64,000 nt of DNA, from the NCBI GenBank assembly GCA_020081605.1, contig JAHREC010000013.1, positions 2,232,001 through 2,296,000 on the forward strand, read 5' to 3'. The stretch is from Albifimbria verrucaria. Lineage: Eukaryota; Ascomycota; Sordariomycetes; Hypocreales; Stachybotryaceae. The notes beneath the pieces are model-generated. The model saw nothing but the letters and a program-made list of their open reading frames with translations, was not told the DNA's origin and searched no databases. Within the stretch, counting starts at the first letter, position 1. Each line of letters starts with the position of its first letter. Positions 34,121-45,437 of this stretch are shown piece after piece. The position numbers and the translations under genes are program-made.

Positions 34121-35592
34121 TCAAATCATCTTCTTTGTTTCTTGCCTCCCATACACCAGTCCCTCTTCCACATCTTCCCATAGAAGTGCCCAAAGATCCC
34201 GCAAAAGCCCCTTTCGTCCGTACCAAGGCCCTTTACCAGTTGTCTTGGGTGTTCTGCTTACAGCCGTAACAAAGTAGGTGCTGGTTGCCGGTATCAACGG
34301 CGTCGTTCCGTCGTCCTCACTGGCGTCAATCTCAGGCATCACGTTTGTCGCCCCTTCTGCTCCATCTGTTTTATAACCCGCACTGCCAGCCTCGCCATTG
34401 TGTCCACCCCGGCGTCCACGTCGTCTCGACATAGCCCAGCATGAGCATCAGGTTGGGCAGTGAGTCGAGCATGCACCCGCGCCATGCATAGTGGGATCCT
34501 GGGACGATGGGCTTGCCGTCCACAATCGGTATGACGCCGCTCAGCAGTTCGAAGTGCAGTCCTGTTGCGGTCACGATCATGTCCGCGGGGATGAAGCGCC
34601 CTGACTTAAGAACAATCCCATCTTCCTTGACTGTCTCTATGACCTCCGTGACAATCTCGCAGTTGTCCCTATGAAGCGCCTGGAAGAAGTCTCCGTCAGC
34701 CGCAAAGCAGATTCGTTGCTGCAATGGTTTATATCGTGGACGAAAGTGCACATCTACATCAATGTGCTTTGGGAGGAGCCATTTGGTTTGCTGCCGTATC
34801 ACGAACCGCACCAGGCCGGGGTTTGCCAGCGCAAATTGCGATAACACCTGCTCCCTAGTTATTTCTATCAGTCTCAAAATCCACAGCGCCCACGTTAACG
34901 GCAGAAGGAACCGCAGCAAAGTGTCCAGAATAGATCGTGATGGTAGCGGTGCAATGTACGTTGGGCTCCTTTGCAACATTGTAACGTGCCCAGCTTCCTT
35001 GGCCAGAGTCGGGACCAATGTTATGGTGGTCGCCCCTGACCCAATGATGACGATGCGTTTTCCAGAGTAGTCCAGTCCTTCAGGCCACCATTGCGGGTGT
35101 ACGACTTGACCAGCGAACTTGTCAATTCCCGGGATGACAGTCTCGAGTGCCTTCTCATAGGAATAGTATCCTGAGCAAGCCATGATAATGTTGGCAGAGA
35201 AGGTCTTGGCTACACCGCCGGCATCCACATCGAGCGTCCATCTCTGCTCGTTACTGCGCCACTCACAAGCCGTCACTCTATGTCGAAACAGAATCTTGTC
35301 TATGGTACCATCCGCCTTGGCCGCATCCTCCAGGTATTGTGAAATCTCTGGGCCGGAAGCGATGCGGTGATTGTGCGGCCAGGGTGCCATTTCAAAGCGA
35401 ACGAGGACATGTTGGAATCGGAACGCAGCCCCGGATAGCGGAAAAGCGCCATGTCCCGCCCAACACATCGCGAGCCTCCAAGATGATGAAGCTGCGGTGC
35501 GGCAGCTGCTCCCGTAGGATGTGGGCGGTGTTGATGCCGGAAAGCCCAGCACCAATGATGATGATGTCGTGCGCTTCTGTGTGTTTTTCCAT
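34121..35592 (-). CDS. Flavin-containing monooxygenase, Baeyer-Villiger-like
   Basis: An FAD/NADPH enzyme of about 490 residues that would insert oxygen into a ketone, amine or sulphur substrate. It begins MEKHTEAHDIIIIGAGLSGI (FAD-binding GxGxxG). It continues ILEARDVLGGTW and FRYPGLRSDSNM, a motif shared by Baeyer-Villiger and related monooxygenases. QVVHPQWWPEGLDYSGKRIV leads into the NADPH motif IIGSGATTITL, then DMIVTATGLHF and YVETTWTPG. The end carries a hydrophilic tail (KGPWYGRKGLLRDLW). Frame changes near 35446, 35388, 34413 and 34350 each need one added C or G. The third and fourth join the main frame to the tail. No introns are needed. A role in detoxification or a small oxidative pathway with the nearby P450 is plausible but unproven. 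Confidence 0.85.
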
Positions 35593-37856
35593 CTTTGCCG
35601 GGTTGCAAAGGCAGAGTTGGACTACGAGCAGCCTAGGCTCAGCAAAGTGGGATTAAGCAGGGGCGAGGCGCGGCCGAAACTGATTCGGCTCTCAGAATCA
35701 AGTTATCAACGCGACACAGTGGTTTCTTAAAGAGTTGTATTGAAACGGTAGGAATGCTCCCAACATTTTTATCACATAGCCAGCCTTACTCAAGGGTCGG
35801 AGCAAAAGAGAAAAAAAGCTGACAGGTGATGGCTTCTGGACTATGGCTGAACCTTTATGCAGCGGTGTGTCGGGTCAACATTGAACGGGATGGCGGGTCA
35901 ACACTTTTGCACATTAGGATGCACGAGATCACCTTGAACTATGTCACAAGGGACATTGATGGTGAATCGAACTTCAAGAAACCGCCCCTACATAGTACGT
36001 CATGGCGCCAATCCCTGTATCAAACTGTCCCCACCAATCGCCCAAAACCGTTCATGAACATTACCAATATGGCAGAACATTCTTTGAGCAAGGAATTGTA
36101 TATCCTATTTCTTGGCTACCGGCCGCGTGCTTTCCAATGCAACGCTAAGAATGCACTATGCAAGTGCTGCGCGACAGTGGGTTGAGCGTGTGCTGCCACC
36201 CATCCAGTGCTTCGAGACTGTCGTTTCATAAAACATGTGGACGCGCCAACTGAGACAAATATTTCCGCGTAATGGTCTCACAGTAATTTTCTTATACATG
36301 TGATAATTAACAACTGCCAAGCTTGAAAGCAGGCTTCCTAGCCCCAGTGCTCCTCCACCGCGGTATACACTTGGTCTATTTTCAGACCTCTAGTAAATCT
36401 AGTCAACCACAGCTCTTTTCTCAACGGTTGGCTCTATCATTGTAATTCGAATCCTGTTCATTAAAATTGTGCGCATTTCCATGTACTTGGTAATGTTTCG
36501 TAAAGAATATTAAATTGGCCGGTGGTTGATAACCATGGTTCATCAAGAGACCTAAAGGTTTAGCATTGCGCCCGGCCAAAGCCGCATAGCGTTGTGCTGT
36601 AATCATAACTAACAGACCTTTTAGGATCTTTTGATTCTATTCAATTGTATCTTCGTTGAAATCTTTCTTTGCAAGAACATGGAAGGGGTATGTGTGTGGT
36701 TTGTAACACATGGAAACAGTGGGCTGTCATGCGATTGCTAAGACCGCCACACACAGTTGCAAGCTGCGACACGAATTCGTTTAATATTTCCCTTGTTTCC
36801 TATCTTTGAAATGCCACTTTGCTTCAATGAGTCCATTTAATCTATGGAAGTATCCGTCAAAGTCGAGCACGGCAGGGTAGACTCATGCAAACGACGGCAA
36901 ACCGTGTGCTTGAGTTTCACTGCACCATTAAACAATAGTCATAGTTCTTGCAAAATTGGAAATTCCATTCTGATCTACTCTGACTCTTACTGCTCAATGT
37001 TGGTTGTTTGTCTAGGCAACAGAGAGTTTTGGCACGGTTGGATCTGATCAACTCAACACAGCGGTCCGGGTGACGCCGCCAAACGATCATCAGCCCCAAA
37101 TCTTCCTGTCTGCCTTGTTTTTTCTCTCCCGCCTCACACTGCATTGACTTCTCTTTCCCTCAAGCTGGAATTCTATCTTGTTCGAACTACTTCCGTGTCA
37201 TTACGTAGACGGAAGCCTGCCGCTCATTTCCTGTAGGCCTACCACGGCTGACTGCAAAGTAGACAAATCGAGAAACTCCACGTCAAATCCTAATGCTTAG
37301 GTAGATCTAGTTACTGGGCCTCCGGCATTCTTGTCAGTGCTTGCGTTGCCTCTATCTATTCCGCGTAACTCATCAATCAGCTCTCACCGAGATGCAGTGG
37401 CAGCCGTTCTGCAACCCATTGAAGGCAAACGGAGGCCGGATCTGCCTTGTTAGTTGAGTCATGCGTTATTCAATTGGATTAAAATGAGGCAGACCACTGT
37501 TTGGATGCTACTCTGTGGTTTCGGGCTGTGTGCTGTGGAAATGGCCTCATAGATATAAGGCGGAGCATCCCTATGTCATTTTCGAGATGTCATCAGAACA
37601 AGCATCACCAAGGTTCTAGATCACCAATAAGAGACAGTCCGCTATCATTTTGTATTTTTTTGTTCCTCACATATGTTAAAGCTGTCTTTGACAGATATAA
37701 AATGCCCTGGTAGCTTCCATCCTTACCCCTTGGCTTCTCAAGCAAACGACTCAACCTCAAAACTGGTCAAGCCCAATGCTTTTCTGAGCCTCTCGAAATA
37801 GCGCAGAGTTGATGACTGATTGTATCTGCTAATCTATCTCGCTGAAATTCTCAAAC
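35593..37856. other. Gene-poor spacer of 2.3 kb
   Basis: I see only short open frames without recognisable content. Base composition is AT-leaning around 36240-36700. The right end (about 37660-37850) probably holds the promoter and 5' untranslated region of the C2H2 gene. Confidence 0.45.
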
Positions 37857-38807
37857 ATGCCCTCTCATCACCGTCATCGTTCGGGCAAATCTCGACGGAC
37901 TGAGCCTGAGGAGGACGAAGAGAACAACGTGGTGGATCCTCAGTTGTATGCACAGTACGCACAGCAAGAAGAGTATGCGCAAGAGGAGTATGAGCAAGAA
38001 GCATACACTTTTGAGGGAAGCCAAGATGATATATACTCTGCTGAAGATCAGCCGCAGGAACATTACACATGTCAGTTATCCCTTGCCCCTCACCAGGTTA
38101 GCGTGAGCTCGACGGCTATGCCGTCGAGCTCCCAGCAGATGATTGTGGACTGGAATCAATCCAAGGCGCAATGGTTTATCAGTGGTCGGCGGGTTCTTAT
38201 TACATTACAGATGCTTCACAAAGTAACAATACCTACACGGGCAATTATGATGACTACTATGCCGGAATGGCAGGCAATTCGTATCCTGATGCCATCTACC
38301 CGGGCGAAACAGGTGTGTCGCAACAGGATAAATGTTTGGACTAAAATTGACCATATACATAGCCGGTGAACCATCTTCCAACCCGATGCCTCCTAATTAT
38401 TGTCCCGTTTGCGAGGTGTTGCATGAATTTCCACGCGACGTTAAGTGAGTTATAAGCAACCCACTAGTATTCGATACGGCCCTACTGACTCAAATTGTCT
38501 GAAGACGCTGCCTTCGCAAAATTGAAAAACCCATTGAATGCGAAGCAGAAAACCCGTGTGGCCATAGAACAGCACAGCAAAGGACATGGATCGCCACTAC
38601 TGGACAACTCACATGAACTGGGCTGACAACAACGGCGTCCCAAACACAATGACACACTGCCCGGTTTGTGGGGACCGATTGAAGCGTAGCGACTACCTTA
38701 AGAAGCACATGGAACGGCGCCACCCCGACGGTCAGCACGAAAGTAAGAAAGACAAGGACAAGAAGGGAAGAAGCATGATAAGAAGAAGTAGGACCATGCG
38801 AATGTGA
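37857..38807 (+). CDS. C2H2 zinc-finger protein of unknown role
   Basis: A predicted nucleic-acid-binding protein of about 245 residues. The N-terminal half is Gln/Glu/Tyr-rich (QYAQQEEYAQEEYEQEAYTF). The C-terminal half has zinc-binding modules: NYCPVCEVLHEF; a partial C..H module ending RHYWTTH; and a classical finger CPVCGDRLKRSDYLKKHMER followed by RH (C-x2-C-x12-H-x4-H). It ends in a Lys-rich tail. Introns as I read them: 38071-38138, 38313-38362 and 38445-38504. The first contains a perfect 12-bp-arm hairpin (see the separate entry). A shift at an AAA run near 38579 restores AQQKDMDRHYWTTH. The start ATG at 37857 opens MPSHHRHRSGKSRRT. Function is not known. Confidence 0.7.
38105..38131 (+). 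repeat. Perfect inverted repeat (12-bp arms, 3-base loop)
   Basis: GAGCTCGACGGC, TAT, GCCGTCGAGCTC: the arms are exact reverse complements. On my exon model it sits inside the 68-base first intron of the C2H2 gene, 7 bases before the CAG acceptor. Confidence 0.85.
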
Positions 38808-39499
38808 TGCTGCGTTTAACAATGAGGTCCAGGAGATGGAGGATCCACCATGGAGTTGGTTCGAACGGATGGGGTGGGTGGTGGCTTTGAGTTAAAAACG
38901 TTCGTTTTATTGCGCCGATGTTGTTTGTTTCATCTGGGGTTTCCTAAGTCACAATCGCTACCAGAAGTTTGCAATGAATTGTTTCATGTTTGTCCCGTTG
39001 TTCAACACCAGGCTGTGTGTTACAGTTGTGTAAGTCGGAAACGGCTTGCAAGCATGGGTGAGGCACGGTCCAGTATGGCATGTTGTTGACAAAGAGGCTG
39101 AACCAACCGAGCCGGGACTAAAGGCCATGCCCCATTCTGCCTCGTTGCACCCATGTAGCCACCCGTTTGTGAGGCTCATTGGAGGGTTGGATGTTTCTGC
39201 GCGGTTGCGAGAGTCTCGACTCAAGGGAGGGATCGTCAGGACAGCCCCACCAAGACGCAGCCAATGAAGCAGCGGAGGCGGGGTTGTCCATCGAAGGAGC
39301 TAGAAGGTACATGAGCTTTGTTTTCTCTGCCTCTCCCCACTAGCTATCACCAGCCCGCAGCCAGCAACTCCAAAGGCTCGATCCTCAGACTCTTTTCCTC
39401 CCGTCTTACTGTCCCAAGAACACCCTTGCGCCTGGCATACCCTTCATCTACGTTTCCTTGTTCTGCGATACCCTTTCATTTAACGCCAAATCATACGCC
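38808..39499. promoter_or_regulatory. Intergenic region upstream of STI1
   Basis: This is the 3' region of the C2H2 gene followed by the STI1 promoter; a pyrimidine-rich stretch is at about 39318-39490. I could not identify a confident heat-shock element by eye. Confidence 0.5.
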
Positions 39500-41435
39500 A
39501 TGGCTTCCGCCGACGAGCTCAAGGCCTTGGGCAACAAGGCCATCGCCGAGAAGAACTTTGACGACGCCATGTAAGTTGCTGCCCGCGCTCGCCGGGGCCC
39601 AATTGTTTGCTTTGTGCGCCGCTGACCTGGCCTCCCTCTACTAGCGACAAGTTCACTCAGGCCATTGCCATTCAACCCGACAACCACATCCTCTACAGCA
39701 ACCGTTCTGCCGCCTACGCCTCAAAAAAGAGTGGGATAATGCTCTTCAGGATGCCGAGAAGACGACCGAGATCAAGCCTGACTGGGCCAAGGGCTGGGGC
39801 CGCAAGGGCGCCGCCCTGCACGGAAAGGGCGACTTGCTTGGAGCCAACGACGCCTACGAGGAGGGCCTGAAGCACGATGCCAACAATGCCCAGCTGAAGA
39901 GTGGCCTGGCTTCCGTGCAAAGGCTATGCAGCAGGAGGGTGGTGGTATGTAGACCCAAACCAAGCGAACACGAATGATCTCAGCTAACATGGATCAAGCA
40001 GGCGGCTTCGGCGCCGACCCTACCGGTGGCCTCGGCCAGATGTTCAACGACCCCAACCTGATCCAGAAGCTCGCCTCTAACCCCAAGACGAGCGCCTTCC
40101 TCGCCGACCCCAGCTTCATGGCCAAGCTGCAGCAGATGAAGCAGAACCCTCAGATGAGCACAGACTTCTTCAGCGACCCCAGGATGATCCAGGTCCTCGG
40201 TGTCCTGATGGGCGTCGACATGGAGATGCGCGACAGCGACCCCGCGGTGAGGATGTCAGCATGCCCGATGCGCCCGCTGAGAAGCCTGAGCCCGCCACCA
40301 AGGCCCCTGAGCCCAAGCGCGAGCCCGAGCCTGAGCCCGAGGAGGTTGACGAGGAGGCTCTGGAGAAGAAGAAGGCCAAGGAGGCTGCCGACAAGGAGAA
40401 GGCTCTGGGCACGGAGAACTACAAGAAGCGCAACTTTGACGAGGCCATCGCCCACTACAGCAAGGCCTGGGAGCTCTACAAGGACATCACCTACCTGAAC
40501 AACCTTGGAGCCGCTTACTTCGAGAAGGGCGACTACGACAAGTGTATCGAGGCCTGCACTCAGGCCATCGAGGAGGGCCGTGTCATCTACGCCGACTTCA
40601 AACTCATTGCCAAGAGCTACGCCCGTATCGGTTCCGCTTACGAGAAGAAGGGCGACCTGGCCCTGGCTATCCAGAACTTCAACAGCTCTCTGACCGAGCA
40701 CCGAACCCCTGAGGTCCTCAGCAAGCTCCGTGCTGCTGAGCGAGCCAAGGTCGAGGCCGAAAAGAAGGCCTACATCGACCCTGCCAAGGCCGAGGAGGCT
40801 CGCGAGGAGGGCAACAAGAAGTTCAAGGAGAACGACTACCCCGGAGCCGTTGCGGCGTACTCCGAGATGATCAAGCGTGCCCCTGAAGACCCCGCGGCTA
40901 CAGCAACCGAGCTGCCGCCTTCATCAAGCTCTTTGAGTTCCCCAGTGCGCTCGACGACTGCAACCTGGCGATCAAGAAGGACCCCACATTCATCCGTGCC
41001 TACATCCGCAAGGCCCAGGCCTACTTCGGCATGAGGAAGTACTCCGAGTGCGTCGACGCCTGCAGCGAGGCCCAAGAGGTCGACCAGCAGCACCACAACG
41101 GCGCCAACGCGCGTGAGATCGAGCAGCAGCAGCAGAAGGCATTCTCGGCCATGTACTCGGCCCGAGACAACGAGACCGAGGAGCAGACTCGGGAGCGACT
41201 GATGAACGACCCTGATGTAAGTACCCACCATGGGTTTACTTCTATATTCCTTCTGGAACCTGACTAACGACTCTTTTTGTAGATCATGAGCATCATGCAA
41301 GACCCCGTGATGCAGTCTATCCTCCAGCAGGCCCAGACCGACCCCAAGGCCCTGCAAGAACACATGAAGAACCCCAGCGTGCGGTCAAAGATCCAGAAGC
41401 TGATGGCTGCTGGTGTGATCCGTGTTGGAAGGTAA
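39500..41435 (+). CDS. STI1: Hsp90 co-chaperone Sti1/Hop
   Basis: A cytosolic adaptor of about 580 residues that links Hsp70 and Hsp90. The N-terminal TPR1 domain starts MASADELKALGNKAIAEKNF (ILYSNRSAAYAS). The DP1/STI1 module is FNDPNLIQKLASNPKTSAFL. A charged linker with EPEPEPEE leads to TPR2A (KALGTENYKKRNFDEAIAHY, TYLNNLGAAYFEKGDYDKCI) and TPR2B (AREEGNKKFKENDYPGAVAA, AFIKLFEFPSALDDCNLAIK). The C-terminal DP2 is DPVMQSILQQAQTDPKALQE. Introns are 39571-39644, 39945-40001 and 41217-41282. Frame changes near 39729, 39919, 40242 and 40894 each need one added base; the adjoining TPR sequence is perfect on both sides. GC-rich third positions give long false open frames on the opposite strand. 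Confidence 0.95.
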
Positions 41436-42183
41436 AGGGTAAAATGAAACAGTGGTGGTGGTTGTGGTGGTAGATTCGGGCATGTACAGATAATGCTTTG
41501 ATGAGATAGGTCATAACGAGATTACGAACCTATACTGAACCCTGCGATCCTCTTTGTGATGTTAGTAGCATTTTGTTCGTGACTATCGGCCAATATACAT
41601 ATATATATCGTCTGTCTATCTCAGTTATATGAAGATTGAAGATAGACGGTCTCATGAAGTAGTGTCGGTCAGTGGATCAGCGTTTCTAGAACTAACTTAC
41701 CAGGCCTGTCCGAGAAAACGAGCGAGGTCATATAACATTTGAAGGCAACATCAGACCTCTGTGGTCATGATGTAAAGTGCCGGTTGAGCACGAGGTATAT
41801 CGGCTCACTCATTCGCAGCTGTCAAGCATATGGCATGAGCACATAATGTGTTGGCTGGGTTTGCGCCTCACAGCTTGCCAGCTGTAGCAGCTGTATGCCA
41901 CTTTCCTGCGGCTGTTCTTCTTGCTTCTCTGCTCTGGGTCTGCCAACTGGCTGTTTCTCACATCTACATCACAAGCAGCCACTGTTGATGTGAAGTGCAG
42001 CAAACGGAATCTAACCCCCAAAGCTCTTGAGTTGGCTTATTCTTCGCTTTTCATCTCGTTGCTTAACATCGCCTTGTATATCACTCAACCCCGGGCTTCT
42101 AATCGCCAATACACAAAAGTAGGCCCTCGTCAAGACGCAAACGCCAAGTTTACCGTCAACACCACCGTTCGAGCCTCATCACC
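41436..42183. other. Intergenic spacer
   Basis: The 3' region of STI1 includes a (TATA)n tract near 41595-41610, followed by the promoter of the MYND-finger gene. No gene is seen. Confidence 0.5.
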
Positions 42184-43562
42184 ATGAGTCCAAGTTCATC
42201 GCACCTTTGCATCATCTGCAACAAGCCGGAATCTAGTTGCTACAGCCAGTGCAAGGGTGCTTTCTATTGTTCCAAAGAGTGCCAAGCCAAAGACTGGCCC
42301 ATTCGCAAGCTTCTTTGCGCAGACTTTGCAGCCTTCAATGCTTCAGATCGCCCGGACGACGAGCATTTCCGAGCAATCATTTTTCCAGTAGATGAAGAAA
42401 AACCAAAACTCGTTTGGCTTGATTGCAAGTGGCACTACGAGGGCGAAAAATGAGGACGGTGACGACATGGGGTTCAAGTACCAGTTCCCTGACATACCGC
42501 TCCTCGTAGGTCCCAACGTGGCCATGGCTACAGCCTCAATCTTTTTCAACCCAAAGTCACACAGAGAGTTTTGGGATCCTATTGTTCTCAACTACGATGA
42601 TAACTTCCTCTCGAATGGCGCGAAGCCCAATATAAGTATTCTAGCCACCAGTCTCTCGCAACCAGGTCACTTCTACAGTACTTGGCGCGGCCAGGTTGCA
42701 GCTTATGCGATGAAAGATAATGGGCCCGACGGTATGCGCTACAAAGACATGGACATGAAGGATTTCCGGTACTTGGTTGACCGTTTCCTGACTGGGAGTT
42801 ATAACTCCTCACTGGATGGCGGGAACATTCAAAACCCAGGAGTGGTTCAAGGCGTCCAAATCAACTGTGTCGCGGATCAGAAACTGCTCAACAGGCCGCA
42901 ATTTGAGGCTGTTTACGTCCCCACCACAGACCAAATCTCATCTGATGGAGTGACATCGGATATCGCAAAGCGTGTTGGGATGCCAATATATACACGACGT
43001 CTCCCGCCGGATCCTGAGTGGTGCAAGGGCGATAATGGGGAGTCTTCCGGAGGACAATCATGCACGGATAACCAGCCTGCTGCATGTTTGCGTTTTTGCT
43101 GCGATCTGAAAGCCAAGCCGAATCCCTCTATGGATATACTGGGAGGGTGATTCATCCCACGGCGATGGCAGAACAATGTTGGGAGTGTCCTAATTGTGCG
43201 TCAGGACAAGGAGCCATTGCTTCCTGAACATGGAGCGGCTCTGGCCGAGTATTGTCTCTTGGTGATTCCTGTAGATCAGGTGCTCTATAAAGACAACAAT
43301 CCAAACGATACTGCAGAAAGGGCTGCGGCCGTGGCCAAGATCTCGCGGGGGCCTTCGTCACGCATTGGTGCGTTCTGGTCCACCAGAAGCAACTTGCAGT
43401 GTGTTCTCCATACTTGTACATGACAAGAGCCTAGTTGGCTCACTATATTCCTTGGCCATAAGCACCAGCCGTCACGAAATTCCCGACATATATGGCTGGG
43501 AGTTCGTGCAGCTGGGTTCGTCAACTGATGAAATCACAGATGTGAGGCAACGAAGGATGTGA
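42184..43562 (+). CDS. MYND-type zinc finger protein, boundaries uncertain
   Basis: The N-terminal zinc module is CIICNKPESSCYSQCKGAFY, then CSKECQAKDWPIRKLLC, the spacing of a MYND finger, which usually binds proline-rich partners. The usual His before the final Cys (W..HK...C) is Arg here (WPIRKLLC). A longer domain follows, PLLVGPNVAMATASIFFNPK and FLTGSYNSSLDGGNIQNPGV, seen in fungal MYND proteins of unknown function. The frame changes at an A run near 42449 and again near 43145. Downstream frames (LPEHGAALAEYCLLVIPVDQ to about 43340, then SLYSLAISTSRHEIPDIYGW to 43562) read like protein and probably belong to the same gene. As written, the second frame stops at 43150, so the true end lies between 43150 and 43562. 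Confidence 0.65.
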
Positions 43563-43909
43563 AAGTTTTGAGGGCTGTGGTGGACGGTATTTGACAATTG
43601 CTTTACAGAGGACAATGGTGACTTGGTTAACCCCTGACGAGCAAGATAGAGCAGGTATATGCAAGACATGCACCTTGATGGCGGATGCCGAGGATTAGGC
43701 GGGGCAAGGGGCTCGGCTATCCTAAATTAGTACGGATGACGATGCAGCAGCTTATTCAGTACGTACTGCAGTTGCTGGGCGTGGAGTCTCAGGTGCTAAA
43801 TCGAGAAATTGACCCTGATTGCCTTACCTAACTTATAAGAGCGTGTACCTGTCTGTCTTGCAATGCCACGTCTCCGTGGTAGATGCTGTAGTCTTCAAAC
43901 ACGGTCAGG
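43563..43909. other. Intergenic spacer
   Basis: A 347-base gap between the MYND gene and the ZIP transporter. Nothing is recognised besides likely untranslated and promoter sequence. Confidence 0.5.
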
Positions 43910-45437
43910 ATGGGCAGCATAACGGAATCTCCCAGAGGTATGGAACCGACGCTCCGAGTCCCGATGCCATGATTGGGGTGTTTCTTTTTGCTAACGTCGC
44001 ATTCATCCGCAGACGCATCGTCATGGTCCAACATCCCCACGAACCTGCTCCTGGCCGAGCTGAGGAGGCGACAGGAAGAAGGCGAGCAGCCGGAATGCGG
44101 AACCAAGTCGCGGGGATGGTATGATACGGCGGCGCATGTTTTTGCCCTCTTCTTGATCCTCACCCTCAGCACCTTAGGTACGAGTTGTTCCGGCCAAGCC
44201 GCGCGTCCCACGTCGGTTTCGGTTGGTCGGTCGAGTTGGGATGATTTTTTGCTGACGTTTTGGTGTTGGAACAGCGTGCGGCTTCCCCTATTATCGCGTC
44301 GGGCGAGCACCGGTCGTCGACAGAAATCTATTCTCTTCTACTGCCAGCATGCGGGCACAGGTGTGCTGCTGGCCACTGCCTTTGTGCATCTTCTTCCGAC
44401 GGCGTTCCAATCGTTGACCGACCCCTGCCTACCCTTCTTCTTCAGCAAGGGCTACACCCCGCTTCCGGGCCTCATCGCCATGGTTTCTGCCATTGTAGTT
44501 GTCGCTGTCGAATCTTATCTGACGGCTCGCGGTGCTGGTCACTCTCACTCACATATGCACGACCTGTGGGACGAGGACGGGAACAGCCAGGACCATGACC
44601 ACGAACATACGGGGAGGATCTACATCTACAGGAAGTCAGCGGACTGTCTGAGAGACGCACGGGCAGCCATCGGCCGGCCAGCCTTGCGCTCGATGATGGT
44701 GAATCGGCCGCCCTCGTGTCCGGCGTGTCGCCAATGCCGGCGCCCTCGCCCATTCACAAGCAAAACGGCAACGGCAAGGCGCCAGGCCAGGATTTTGACG
44801 ATGGCGACTCCGATTTGGACATTGATATGGCGGAGCTTGACCCGGCCCCGGTAGGCGGCCAGCAGAATGGTCGCTACGTTTCGATCAAGCCTAGCGGTGG
44901 GTATGCTTCGGAGCCTACGACGCCGCTGCCGCAGACTCCGGAAGAGCAGCAACGACGGATGCTGCAGTGTCTATTGCTTGAGGCAGGCATCCTCTTTCAC
45001 AGCGTTTTCATCGGCATGGCCATATCTGTGGCGACGGGTCCAGCGTTCCTCGTCTTCCTCGTCGCCATCAGCTTCCATCAGACATTCGAGGGCCTCGCGC
45101 TGGGCAGCCGCATCGCCGCGATCCAGTTCCCCAAGGGCTCAATTCGTCCGTGGCTGATGGTCTTGGCGTACGGGACGACTACCCCCATTGGGCAAGCCAT
45201 TGGGCTTCTCGTGCACGGCATGTACGATCCCCAGAGCATGGGCGGACTGCTAGTGGTGGGTATTATGAACGCCATCTCATCGGGACTGCTGCTGTACGCG
45301 GGCATGGTTCAGATGCTGGCGGAGGACTTCCTCACGGAGAAGAGCTACAAGGTGCTCAAGGGCAGAAGCGACTGCGTGCGTTCTTGGCCGTAGTCGGTGG
45401 CGCGACGCTGATGGCCGCAGTGGGCGCTTTTGCATAA
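43910..45437 (+). CDS. ZIP-family zinc transporter (Zrt-like)
   Basis: A plasma-membrane or organelle importer of zinc or iron with about eight membrane helices. After a short N-terminus (SSWSNIPTNLLLAELRRRQE) come TM1 (VFALFLILTLSTL) and RRQKSILFYCQHAGTGVLLA with TAFVHLLPTAF. TM3 is GLIAMVSAIVVVAVESYL. A His-rich loop, GHSHSHMHD and HDHEH, is typical of zinc sensing or binding. The signature helix is LLEAGILFHSVFIGMAI, followed by VAISFHQTFEGLALGSRIA, containing the conserved His and Glu metal ligands. The main intron is 44178-44274; a further intron probably lies at about 43975-44014. The start is uncertain; 43910 (MGSITESPRG) needs one added base. Shifts at 44285-44288, near 44690 and near 45365 are repaired to end in LMAAVGAFA at 45437. 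Confidence 0.88.

Noticed and set aside
18993..36000. Classical secondary-metabolite gene cluster
   Set aside because: No polyketide synthase, peptide synthetase, terpene synthase or dedicated transporter is present; only isolated tailoring-type enzymes.
38840..38870. tRNA-like B box (GGTTCGAAC)
   Set aside because: No A box or cloverleaf arms could be found around it.
40150..40701. Long antisense open frame over STI1
   Set aside because: It mirrors GC-rich third codon positions of STI1; Leu/Val-rich text without any motif.
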